A stretch of DNA of 64,000 nt from Antitrichia curtipendula (taxonomy: Eukaryota > Streptophyta > Bryopsida > Hypnales > Leucodontaceae), in the NCBI GenBank assembly GCA_951230915.1, contig OX579638.1, positions 5,040,696 through 5,104,695 on the forward strand, given 5' to 3'. Under the pieces are notes generated by a model. The model did not search any database, was not told where the DNA came from, and saw nothing but the letters and a program-made list of their open reading frames with translations. Positions 22,586-34,187 of the stretch are shown here, one piece after another; the first letter of the stretch is position 1, and each line of letters starts with the position of its first letter. The translations under genes were made by a program, and so were the position numbers.

Positions 22586-25500
22586 CAACAAAGGTAGATA
22601 TTTTTGTAGTGTGTAATGTTGATTAATTAATATGGATCCCCTTAAAACCCATATTCAATGTAGCATTTGATTGCAAGTATGAATTCAGAATTGCAAACTT
22701 TATCATATGCAACATATAATTCCAGTGTTTTCTGCAGGATAAAACATGGGGCAATATATGGGTCAATCCTCCCTGGCCAGAGGGGAGGAGAGTCATAGCC
22801 ACACCAGAAAGCCAATTTGTTGAATGAGTCTTTAATAAGGTGGAAACACTAAGACCTTCAATATAAGCAATTCAACGTAGTTGGAGGCATCTTTTTTTGA
22901 AAAAATATTTTTGTAGTATTACCAATTGAAAATCATGAATTCAAAAAGAAAAATTGGACATGGCATGTAATTTCTATAAATTGTCAAAGTAGAAGCTCCC
23001 TAGACCATTGAAATTTGATATAGCTAAATTTAACAAAATCAATAGTCACCTAATTGTAATTAAGTGAAAGGGACACTTTAATGACACTTTTGAGGGACAC
23101 TTTAACGGAAGTCTAGGGAAACTTCAAGGGAAATCTAATGTACATGAATGGATACAAAAATAATTTGGAGTGTTTCTATCTTAAGTATCTTGTGTTCCAA
23201 AAGATAGGATCAGAAGAACTAAATGCCAGGGTCATACTATTTTAAATTAGTGCAAATTGAAATATGATTGAATGGTACCAATTTTCATAAGTTATTTTTA
23301 AAAGACATTAAATAAATAGGTGATATTAATTTTGCAACTCCTCTACATTAATTTTAAAATATTGTATTTAGTGTCACCCATATTGACTACTTATCTCAAG
23401 CTATTTATTAAGAGATGTAACTTTTTTATGATAGATAAATATTTTTATCAAGAGCATAGATATCAATACTATTCAAAAAAGAAGATCTTTGTAAACATAT
23501 TTGGTAAAAACTTTCATCAAGAGTAATAATTTATATCATTTTAAAATCAATTAGTATAGATGATACTCAATATAGGTTGTACATTAGTAGGACAATTCAA
23601 TATAGATAATATATTCAACACATAACTTCTTCTAGTACTTGTGTGGAAAAAAAGCTTTGTTTTTGGAGAAAATATAAGAATTCTAGCCGAGGCAACCTTG
23701 AAGTTACAACTCATTTAGGTAAGATTTTATCCCTTAAAAGGAATTTAGTGTTTTTAGGCTAAACTACTTCAAAGTACTCAAACCCAAAACAAGGCTAAAA
23801 TATCCGTCTATATTTATTCATCAACAAATTCAAGCGTAGGATTCTTTAATTAACTTGTTAGAGTATACCCTCCTAAAATTTCAAAATAAGAAACCTTACC
23901 AATTGCAAGATAATGATGTTTGGGTTCAAAAAGAAATATTTTCAACTCTTTCCAAATGTTTAGGTTTCATCTTTCAAAAAACTTACACAAAAATGTGTAA
24001 ATCCTACAGCTTGTTAGCCTCTATAAGATGTTGAAGAAATAAATTAAAAATACATATAAAATATTTCAACAAAAAATATTTCATATTCATGCTTGAAAAA
24101 AATAGTAAATAGAAAGAAGTAGAGTATGATTCTAAATACTAAATTGTTAAGAATTTAATTATGGAATTGAAAAATTCTAGTGCCAATGGTTCTAATGTCG
24201 TAATAAACAATCTACATCCATTGTTTTTATTTTTCTCAAAAATATTGCAAATTGAATTAAATAAAGGATTTCAAAGATTATTTTAGAGTAGAGATTCCAT
24301 AACTGCCCACATCCTAAAACTCATAACTTTCATCTTGATAATTAAAATGGAATGATTAAAAGCTTTCTCCCATATATAAAAATCTAGAAAAGCAAGTTTA
24401 AATTTTTATTTCTTAAAAAGTCATTTTTTGAGTTGATTGAGAGCAATAAAAATTACATATGGTCAAAAATTACATATGGTCAAAAATTACATAAATTACA
24501 TACATTTGGTCAACTGCCACTTGAGGTAGAAGCCACAATGGAAGATTTCTAGTGATGGCCATTATGTTTAGGCAATTTTAAAATTTTGTATATCTATACC
24601 TATATCTATATTTGTATTGACAAATATAGGCTACACTAAGTGTGAATAGACACAACCAAAATTATGAAATGAAGCTCAAAAAATAAAGTCACAACTAAAC
24701 CTACAACTAAAGCTATGGAATGAAGCTATGACCAAAAGAATAGTGTCAACTGAAGGTAAGCCACGACTATTTTATTAAATGATTTATATGGTCTTTTATA
24801 TACAGAGTAATATGCAACTTTTTGTGTTGTTTTTGTATATTCGTTCACCTTTCATTGTTTATATTTAAAATTATAATATATTAAAATATTGATGAAATTT
24901 TTTAGGTTAAATATATGGATATTTATTTGTCTTATGTTTAGGTTTAAATAAATTTATGGATAAAATAGATTAATTTAAAAGACGTTTCTTTGTAAAGAGG
25001 GTTTTTTGAAGATTGATTGTAGGATCTTAGAAACATTTCATTGTAAGCTGGCATTTGGTTCAATAGCTGTTTTTGTGTATTTAGTTCAAGATCGACAATT
25101 TTTGGACCTACTACTTACAACTAGTTGTTCTCCAATGACCACAAGCCATACACCATATATGACACGTTGATGTTGCATACAAGGCAAGTTGTCTCTTGAA
25201 GTGGAGGCTAGACTAGAGGATTGTTGTTGAACCTCGAGGGTGTCTCATACTAGTACATCAATGTCATGCAACAACACAATGGATCCTTATGCATAGCATA
25301 TGCCATGGACATTGCATTTGGTCTATATCATCTTTTTGATGAGGGCACACGTGCAAAAGTGCCTTGACAATAGGAGGTTCACTCTATTCCCCTAGGCAAG
25401 TAATGAGGACTATTCTTTTGAGACTTGATATCTATATAAAAATCTACAAAACATTAAAAAAAACTAGAAATACATCATCTTTTTGAACCATATCTCTAAT

Positions 25501-25592
25501 ATTTTTAATAATAAAATATTGAAACCTTGGTGTATTGTCATTAATAGTGTGAAAAAAAAGTAGAGGCCTAGTTTCTTGTACTCAACAACATC
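22586..25592. other. gene-free AT-rich stretch
   Basis: 22628-22773 is the right half of the inverted repeat that brackets the Tc1 element (GGGTCAATCCTCCC and GGATCCCCTTAAAA blocks). The remainder holds no recognisable gene or bounded element; a short direct repeat of AAATTACATATGGTC occurs at 24448-24505. Confidence 0.5.
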
Positions 25593-25596
25593 TTAA

Positions 25597-26562
25597 CCCC
25601 TAAATGTCCCAAGGGACTAAAAGTGTCCTCACATAGTTTGAAGTCCAATTCAAAGTGTTGTAACTTTTGCATTTGATGTCCAAATTTAATCAAACTTGTT
25701 GAAAATTTTGCACTCTCTTCTAGTTTTTGTGGTAAAATTTTCAAATCAACACAAGTTGTGCTGATTTTTTGTAAGCCAATTGAAGTTTAGAGGTTCAATT
25801 ACAATTCACCAAACTGCATTTGATGGCTTCAACTTTTGAGGCTTGTATCTCCTTCATCCAATGGTTTTTTTCAGTAAAATTTGTTGGGTTGGGTTTTCCT
25901 TGAAATCTAGTTATCGTGGTAAAATTTTCATATCAATTCAAGTTGTTTTGAGTGTTTGGGAGCAATTTAAAGTTCAAAATCCTGACATTTTTGGATTACA
26001 ATGAACTTCGGCGGCTTGTTTCTTCTTCATATAGTGTTTGTTTCCAATTAATTTTTTTTGAAAAGTTGCACATACTAGTCTTGTTTATGTGGGTAAATTG
26101 CATATTAATCCAAGAATTTATGAGTTATTGAAAAGCATTTTAGTAGAAGGAACATTCAACCTTAGATGTGTGTTTTGCAACTTTTTTTGCTATTTTTTGC
26201 TATTTCAAAGCTGTTGTGTAGACATAACAAGTCAATTGAATGATATTTTCTTTCACCAATGTGTTTGTATTCTAATTTTGAAGTACTCTATAATTTAAAG
26301 TTTTTCATTCGATTAGGTTTAGAAATAAAATGTTACCTCTAAATGTGTTGCTAGGAAAATTTCAGCATCCGTTTCAACACTAAAACATTATAATCTTGCA
26401 ATCTATGTGGCCAAATCACTCCAAATTTGATTCACGTCATTTACAACACATACACTACAAGATTGTACGGTTGAGATTTCTATACCTTAGTGACATTTAC
26501 ATTTATAACACTTCAAAAACAATGACGTTTTTGAAATTCAAAAGGCCTTGGGCTTTTAGGGG
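25597..26562. mobile_element. TTAA-flanked element, copy 4 (different interior)
   Basis: TTAA is at 25593-25596 and 26563-26566. The left end is CCCCTAAATGTCCCAAGGG; the right end, inverted, is CCCCTAAAAGCCCAAGGCC. It is 966 bp with an interior unlike copies 1, 5 and 7, so it is a separate subfamily with shared ends. Non-coding. Confidence 0.7.
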
Positions 26563-26566
26563 TTAA

Positions 26567-28064
26567 AGCATGATAATCAAGTGTTTAAAATTTATATATA
26601 GTTCAAATACTGTAGATATGACACTTTGAGAGGTTTCAAAATTTATATATAGTTCAAATAGTGTAGATCATTGTGCACTCTATTTTGACAATTTATGCTT
26701 TTTTCTCTTTACATAAATTTAAGACTTAAAAATAATCTTTTTTGAATTTGAGACAACTAATTAAATTAAGCTTTTTAAGTCTAGTTCTATTCCAATTGAG
26801 ATTTGTTTAAATTCCTAAAATTTTATATTTTATTACAATTTGGATTTTAAGCCTATAACGATGGAGTGTAGTGATTTTTTAATTTTTTGATGACATAGTA
26901 AATTGATTTGCACTACAATATTCTACACTATGATAGACACTTGCAAAAAAAAATTTAGATTTCTAAAGAATGTTTTGCATTTAATGTGAGTTTTTTTATT
27001 TTTTATTCAAAAATTCACAATAATTTAAATTTTTTCACCAACAAATTTGAAATTTAGAAGATATGTGATGACATCTCTCTCAAAAAATATATAAAATTTC
27101 ATTCATGTATAGTTTCAGAATGAGAGCATATATAGAGCAAGACTTTTTGAAGTTAGAAAAAGTGGTCACAGACCTATCCTTTCATGATTAGATTCCTTTA
27201 TCTCAAATTTAGATTCATAACAAAATTTTCAGCTTCAATACTTGTTGATGCAATAAGAAAACATAAAACTCAAATGATTACAAAATATAAATTCAAATTG
27301 CCTACTAATTACCAACTATCTTATGAGTTTGTTTTTTGTAGAATAATGCAAAATCTTGAGTCCCATGAGATATGCCAAAATTCAAGTTAATCCTAAAAAG
27401 ACACCGTGGATATTAAGTGTTTAATAGAAGACATAGAATCTTTCTATGTATAATAGAAGTGCAAACGTTCATCTTTAAATTTTTATATGAAATGGAAAGG
27501 TTTTGTACAATAGTTTGACCTCCAATGAGTGATCTTGTTGTTTTTTAAGCGAATGAACCAAATTATATTAAAAAGGTTGTTTTCCATAGCCTGTCTTTCA
27601 CAGGTTAACCTTGAATGGATGTGGATCCTATGAATAAGGTAGTTACCAATATATTCCATTATTTGATCAATAGGTGCATTCTTTGTTTCTACATTTAATA
27701 GTGAAGTCATCCATTGAACCTTTTAGGTTCATAGCTTCCTTATAAAGTTAATAACCTACGTGAAGGTCAAATTTGACATAAATTATGTCATTTTTGTAAA
27801 AAAAGTGCCACACATATGGCGTGAGGTGATGTGGAGAATCTGACGTGGAAATTCAATTTCGGCACCTGAGTGCTGAATCAGACCGTCACGTACGGTAGTG
27901 TGTTGCTTTGTTGTAAAATTCTTACTGCCTGTAGAATTCCAGTCGTTTTCAGTTCTGCTTCGCACAAATTGAAATGCGCTCATCGCTGCAACGGATTGCT
28001 GATATCTCTGCGGAATCAGTTTTGGTAATCTCTGTTTTTTTGCAACGAGATAATGCTGTAGCTC
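26567..28064. other. gene-free stretch with a TTAA-family remnant
   Basis: 26571-26670 carries a 65-bp imperfect direct duplication (TTTATATATAGTTCAAATA). About 27391-27723 resembles the host element at 16679 and keeps a TTAA at its left edge (27387-27390); the right edge is not clear. The last 300 bases lie downstream of the protease-like gene and show no feature. Confidence 0.45.
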
Positions 28065-29521
28065 TCAAGAGTAGAGAATAGCTTTCGTAGTTGGATTTAT
28101 CAAGGATTTCATCAAGACATTGATCGGGACGAACACAGCAGCCTCGGCGCTTCGCTTCACCCCCGACATGAGTTGAGGCAAGCACATATTCACTCGTTCA
28201 TACAATTCTTTCGTTTTCTTGCTCGCATTCCTTCCGCATTCAATCTCGCTCACGGGCTCCGGCGTATACTCCGCGGCGCTTAGTGAGGAAACATGAATCC
28301 CCTTCAAACGGCCGTGGTCGTCCACCAGGACCGCTCCTGAGCTTTCCGGAAACGATCGGTAGTCCGCGAGCGCCTGCTTCCAGCCGGAGAAGCAGACATT
28401 TCCCGTGAAAACGGCTGGAAACTCGAGCTCTTTCAGGGTTACATGCTTGATGTGTGAGAGTGCCTCCTCCACGATGAGCTTGGGAAACCCTAGGCAGTGC
28501 ACGGTGTCGCCGACCGCAATGCCGCTGGCGGGATGGAGAAACTTGGGGAAATTGAACTCGAAAGGAGGTAAGGGCGCCGCGATGAACACGTCCGACTCCT
28601 CGTTGTAGATGAGAATCTTCGCTGGGAAACATGGTTGCTTGTCGTGGTTTGTGTATTTGATGTAGACGTCGTACCGACGGGGATGCTTCCATGCTTTCTT
28701 TACCGGGTGAAAGGCACCGACGGACTCGCCCTTCGCGCCCACTAATCCTACTGTGCCTGTGCAGTCCTCGACACAGATGTCTTGCAGCTTCTTTGGAAGT
28801 ACGAACACTCTTCCTACGAAGGGGATTACACCCTCCAGAAACATCTCAGAGTTCCTGTTGTGGAATGCTCTCGGGGTCTTCTCTGTCCTCGGCCGGTCTG
28901 TCAAAACAATTTCACTCTCAATTCAGCATCGTTGATTAAACCCTAATAATTCAGCTTCGATTGGTGGTTATACCCGAAAGGGTCAAGAAGCACAAAGCTG
29001 GTTTTCGTTTTATTTTCTTAGCAGTTTGGGGGTGGTCGAATGGATACTTTCTTGTGTTCAATTTTATTTTTTGGCCTACAGATGGAATGTTCTTCATTGA
29101 TTCTATTGATACAAAATTTGGCCCCTTTAGAATTCTAATTTTCACAATGTGATCAATGGAATTGGTTATTTTAGAACCAAGGAATCGTAATGTAGAGCCC
29201 GAGACATTTTGCGACACTTGCGAAAGGGAGCAGGGGAGATGAATCATCACCTTTCATTGGAGGCTGATCGGGTTTCGGTCTCTTCCACGGCGTCTTGCAC
29301 AGGATCTGGGAAGCTCGGACACGAATCAACGGGCCATCCAGCAAATCGTCGTTATCGAGAGTGACGAACTCACCTGCTCGGTCCACTTCTACACAAGAAC
29401 TCTTCCCTGCTGCGATCCCACACTGTCGCAACCTCTCCTTGAGCTCGCGGAATGTCGGATGCGCCTTGTTCCACTCAATCGTCTTGCTTTCCCGTGGCAA
29501 CTCTACCTCTATCTCCAGCAT
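28065..29521 (-). CDS. trypsin-fold protease-like protein with N-terminal ubiquitin-like-looking domain
   Basis: Two exons, 29521-29251 and 28897-28065, joined GT/AG with frame kept; 367 residues. Residues 1-70 have the alternating pattern of a beta-grasp domain (MLEIEVELPR, a FRELKERL helix, a DGPLIRVRA last strand); I could not match a family. From about 110 the pattern fits a small chymotrypsin/HtrA fold: G-rich strands, His154 in GAFHPV, Asp193 in EESDVFIAAPL, ASGIAVGDTVHCLGFP (about 214-229), and Ser277 in PESSGAVLVDDHGRLKGIHV, which lines up with GNSGG..L....G...GI.V of active enzymes. Spacing H-D 39 and D-S 84 fits. The usual GNSGG is ESSGA, so activity is uncertain. No signal peptide or membrane segment. 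The intron (28898-29250) is AT-rich. The gene lies head-on to nothing; LHCB5 is 1.3 kb away in the same orientation. Confidence 0.8.
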
Positions 29522-30779
29522 CCTTCTTTAACGCCTTGAGATTCCTGGTTTCTTCAACAGTAATCGTGTCATGACAACTTGACAACCTGTGCAGATGAAG
29601 CCCTACCTATTCTCCACCTCTCCTTTATGCTTTTTGATTGTTCTCAGAAGCAAAATCAAAACAAGGGATGACAAATCAGTGGCATGAATCTGTATCAGGT
29701 GGTGGTGTTCACTATCTCTAACATGTCACCCCAAAGCTTCTTACAACATTGAGACTGTAATTGTGTCATGTCTACTGGGCACCTTAAAACCACGAATCCT
29801 TGATCCCTTTTAGAGTCCAAACCTATTTTTCAACTCTCCTCTATTGCTTCAGATTGTAAAAGCAAAATCGAAATTACACATGACTTGTTTCAACATTAGC
29901 ATTCATCTCTATAAGGTTGGATGTGTCGTCAGTCACACATGGCGTAGAGAAGGTCGAAGGAAGGACAGTAATTGGAGATTTGATAACTTGTAGACTTGTT
30001 GTACCTTCGTTATCAAACGGCACGAAAGGGCAAGTCATTCTGGTTTCACTTGATTTTGAAACCTTTAGGAATGATGTGGAACAAGAGTCATCCAGGTGCC
30101 ATTTCGGGTATACAAAAAGGTCGATGTGCCGTCATGCGCAGTGATGAGTTCTTCGTCACGTCTTTACCCTAAAAGACGAGATTTCATGGGTTTGAAGTGA
30201 CCAATTTTGATTGCTCGTAATGTGAAACAATATACATCGGGCAGGGCCAGTCATTTCAAACAACAATATCAGTGAAGAATACTGCATGCGCCGGTCAAAA
30301 AGATAGTTCCCATATGACCACTCAAAAGTGTCAAATGATGAGGCCCATAATGGACTTCTAAGTCCTGAGGGGTAAGAAAGGATGACTTTCATGCGGCATT
30401 GTAGGGATCTGACGAACACACCTACATATCATACAGTGTAGCACAGATGTTCCAGCGCGATCGTAACAAAGTTCAAGTTAAAAGAGTGTACACAAGAGGA
30501 GATCTATTTGATAGACTGAATAATCACAAGTTCTCAATGGAACATTAGGTTACAACACAAATTTCCAGTGACGGGGTATTGAAAATTTCCTCAATTGATT
30601 AGTTCATACGCATATACAATGCCGACGGGCAGATTAGTACGATTCAAGTACCAAACTGCTCGCGAGCACAATGGTCGAGATCCAAAAGGAATGAAATTGA
30701 GGACTCAGAGATTCACAATGGTGTTTCTGGGCACTATCAACCTCTGTACATTCATAGGACGATCTAACCTTTCAAGTGC
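29522..30779. other. intergenic region between the protease-like gene and LHCB5
   Basis: Contains the 5' flank of the protease-like gene and the 3' flank of LHCB5. Mixed composition with no ORF that looks real (29917-30144 is short and unsupported). No clear TATA box or canonical AATAAA is seen next to either gene. Confidence 0.5.
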
Positions 30780-32658
30780 TTATAGGCTGGGAACGCGCTC
30801 TGCTGATCCTTGGATGACAGTCAACAAGTTGTTTCCGAAGGGATCGCTCAAGTGGGCTGCCAAATTCTCGACGGGTCCCTCGCCAGTAACGTAGGCCTGG
30901 ATGAAGAATCCGAGCATGGAGAACATAGCCAACCTTCCGTTCTTGATCTCCTTCACCTTCAGCAAAGCGAACTGGTCGGGGTCGTCGGCAAGGCCGAGGG
31001 GGTCGAATGCACCGCCTGGGTGAAGCCTGTCCAAGTCCTGAAGTTCACAATTCCGGAAGTTCAGCGTTGGCATCTTCTTTTTCAATGGCTGATATTGAAA
31101 TGAAATAGGAGAAATAGGCTTGGTAAGTGAACCTACCGATCCCAGTGGAGACTTGTTGGTCGACCTGTAGTATTCGGCTCCTCCAACCAGAATGACCTCG
31201 GCAATAACAGCCGCTGCTAGGTTCAAGGGGACGTCGGCTCCGAAATACTTGATGGTGTCACCTTCGAGCAACAGGGCTCCGGTCTGGCAATAGAACCCAA
31301 TCAAAAATTGAATCTCCAACATTGCTTAAATATGAAATTCATCGGCCCGCCATGCATTTGTGAAGGTCCAGGATGTAATGAAATCATTAAGTAATTATGT
31401 AAACCAGTGAACTATGGCGTTCAATTTGGACATTGGACTCGCTTACCTTGAACCACACAGCCTCAGGACCGCACACAGCACCGAACCTGTTGAATGCCTC
31501 AGGAAGAACAAAGCCAGCGGCTCCCAACATGGCCCATCGACCGTGGATAAGCTCATAGGCTTGGTACCTGCAAGACACGAATGAGAGAAGAGTCGAGAAC
31601 ACAAGGACTAAATGACAGAACGGAATCATAGTGAATATAAAGAAAAGTGTCTGGACGAATTACCTGTCGAAGTCTTGAGGCTTCTTGCTCAAACCGAAAG
31701 GATCATATCCGTAGCTGCAGCATCACGTAACATAGCAGCCTCATCGTCAGAAGAATTCACACTTCTTACACGTTGGAAATCCAACACGACCAAAAAACGC
31801 AATTATGCAAAAAGTACATTCACATCATACATTCTCAGGGGCAACCAAAAATCATTGTGTTGGATTTAATTTTAGATGGAGAAGGTCACTTGTATTGTTT
31901 GTAATTATTATGGGCCTTGAATTCCCTCTATAAAGTATCAAATCTAAAGAATGGAAAGCATCTGACATTTCCACATGCCACGCGACGTTATCGTCAAAAA
32001 TGATACTAATAACATCGACCTCTCGAAAAGACTTCAGAGTTCATAAAAAATACTTACTCTCCGGCAACCTCCCCGGTAAGATACGCAGGGATTTCATCCT
32101 TGGACAGAAGCCCTTCGGGCAAGTAAATCCTCCTATCAGGACCTGCATTATTCACAACCGCGAATAAAAACGTGTCCACACCACGTACAACCCCAAAACA
32201 ACCACATGCACATTCCCCAGCCACATCAAATCCACACAGAATAATCAAAATTCCAATTCCAAATCCAAATCCAAAATGCAACAAGCTTCCAGAGAATTAC
32301 TACCAAATATCTCACACCAATTCCGTCGAGGTTCAAGGTCTCGTATCCCAAATTGACGAAAAAACTCACCATACCACTTGGACAATTCCTCATTGCTAGC
32401 CACATTGACACTCTTCGTGGCTTTCTTAGCCGCAGTTGCCACCTTCTTCACAGGCACTGGGGGTGACTTCTTGGTCACAGCGGCGGCGGCCTTCTTGACG
32501 GGAGCGGGCGCCTTCTTTGCTAACTCCTTGCCTTTCCTGAAAAGCGCCACAACGCCGGGTTGCTGCTGCTGTTGGCGGGCGACGATGTCGCGCTTGGAGC
32601 TCAGTGCGACAACAGACTGGCCGAGAAACTCCGTCTTCGCTGCTGCCATGGCTGCCAT
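30780..32658 (-). CDS. LHCB5: chlorophyll a/b-binding protein CP26
   Basis: Minor monomeric antenna protein of photosystem II; it binds chlorophyll and xanthophyll and links the trimeric antenna to the core. Six exons: 32658-32370, 32142-32058, 31714-31664, 31567-31447, 31283-31137, 31037-30780, all with GT/AG junctions and kept frame, giving 316 residues (Arabidopsis about 280). Hallmarks: [16 protein letters not shown] (about 94-109); helix 1 with Glu147, His150 and Arg152 in [24 protein letters not shown] (210-222); helix 3 with Glu261, Asn264 and Arg266 in [11 protein letters not shown]; the C-terminus VPSL. The N-terminus is unusually long: residues 42-82 are a Lys/Ala/Pro-rich stretch like a histone H1 tail. 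The exon 6 acceptor was chosen to give DLDRLHPGG; the junction leaves a few extra residues (NKSPLGS) compared with relatives. Confidence 0.96.
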
Positions 32659-32815
32659 TGTGCGCTCAATGGATTACTGTGCTCACGAGAGTGTGAGCGA
32701 GTGGCAGGGATGAGGGGAGTGTGCTGGGGGGGAGGAGAATGGGTCAGGAGAGGAAGATGACGATGGAGACGGGAATGGGAGGGCAGGGCGCGGGCTTGGG
32801 TGACCGAGCGTGTGG

Positions 32816-32854
32816 CCAATGGCGTTTGGATAAGGTGCCCTACCGGCAGCCAAT
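32816..32854. promoter_or_regulatory. CCAAT and I-box-like motifs upstream of LHCB5
   Basis: CCAAT occurs at 32816-32820 and 32850-32854 and GATAAG (I-box type, common in light-regulated plant promoters) at 32829-32834, 158-196 bases above the LHCB5 start on the opposite strand reading. No TATA box is seen. Motif matches only. Confidence 0.35.
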
Positions 32855-33652
32855 GGGTGCGTTTCGTTCGGGAGAGTTTACTGCGTCTCTCGTTTGTATC
32901 GGGAGTTTTTTACTAGCGGGGTGAGTTATTTTGTGCCGTAAGGTAAAAGGCAATACCGCATCTCCAGGTGAGTGAAGAGCTTCGAGCATCTCCAGCAGGA
33001 TGGGGAAACATCATCTCAGGGAAATATAGGGATACTATTTCGTTACAACAAATTCTTATCTTTTCTAGTGGTGCAATTCCTTATTTTGTTTTTCAACCAA
33101 CTACAAGGCTCCTAGTGGCCCATGAGCAAAAAGAATCTCCATCATTGCTAATCCAGTGAACTATTTGTGGAAGAAAAAGTAGGTTGGGTGGAGTTATCAA
33201 AATTGCAATTTTTATTGTGTCAAAGAGAATGTTTTGGCAGAGTTAAGCACTTATTGCTTACTTTTCATCCAAAAAACATTGGATTGGGTTTAGGTCATAA
33301 TGATTTTGATCCTCAAAATAGGCAATATAGAATTATCACAAAAACATTTGATGAAGGAATTGATGAAACCTTTCCTTCTTTACAATTGACCTCAATCCCC
33401 TTTATGGATGTCAACAAGAGGAGGCAAATTAAGTGTTGGCTAGGAAAAACTTGTTCAATTTTAATAGTAAAAATCAAAAGTTAAAGGTGGAATAATATTT
33501 GGCTTAGTGAGTTCACCACATGGAGGTCTCTTTGTAAATGGAAGCAATGAAAACAGTGAAGCTGTGACCGACAATGGAAGCCAACATCAAGGAATTGGAA
33601 AAGTGACCCAAGACTAATACCAAATTCTAGTTTCAAGGGGCCAACTAAATGA
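32855..33652. other. gene-free stretch
   Basis: The first 100 bases continue the GC-rich LHCB5 promoter side. 33167-33484 is an open frame without recognisable domains; I do not call it a gene. Nothing else is seen. Confidence 0.45.
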
Positions 33653-33654
33653 TG

Positions 33655-34185
33655 CTCCCTCCGTCCCAAAATGATCTTCCTGTTAGACAAAATGTTCTAT
33701 ATTAAGACTAAAAATAATATTTTTAAAGCCTGTTTTGCACTACATATGGAGTTTAGTGCACTCCTATTGCCCTTGAAAGTTTGAGTTTTGAAGCCTTTTT
33801 TAAAGTGTAGTTTTGGATTATTGAAAAGTGAATTTTTGGGGTATTTTCAAGGAGCACTAGTGGTTATTTAATTATTGAGTGTGAGGTCGTCATTTTGTGG
33901 GTAGTTAGTATAAGTCAAAGATCATATGTGGACCTATATTTTGCCTCCCAAAACCTTCATCTCCTTCAATTAGATAATATTCAAAGAGATGCAAAAAATA
34001 AAAACAAAAAGTGCTGATTGACCCCTTCAATCATTTTATTTGTCTTTTGATTAGTGATTGCATAGATGGAGGGGGAACTATCGCTTGGAATTGTTTTGTT
34101 AGTCCTAGAGAACAACCAAAAGTTAAATTTGACCAATTTGCAACTCATAAAGTACAATAGGAAGATCATTTTGGGACGGAGGGAG
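33655..34185. mobile_element. Stowaway-like (Tc1/mariner-type) element, 531 bp
   Basis: Inverted ends begin CTCCCTCCGTCCCAAAATG and extend for 27 identical bases, the known Stowaway/plant mariner end. The right flank is TA (34186-34187); the left flank is TG (33653-33654), a likely mutated TA. The interior is non-coding, so it needs a transposase in trans. The length is greater than that of most Stowaway MITEs. Confidence 0.88.
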
Positions 34186-34187
34186 TA

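Noticed and set aside
28240..28692. 150-residue minus-strand frame in the protease-like gene
   Set aside because: Other-frame shadow of the exon with the trypsin-like domain.
32983..33004. GAGCATCTCCAGCAG-type end of a plant MITE
   Set aside because: No inverted partner found downstream, so no element can be bounded.
33167..33484. 105-residue plus-strand frame
   Set aside because: No recognisable domain and typical AT-rich chance composition; may be transposon debris.
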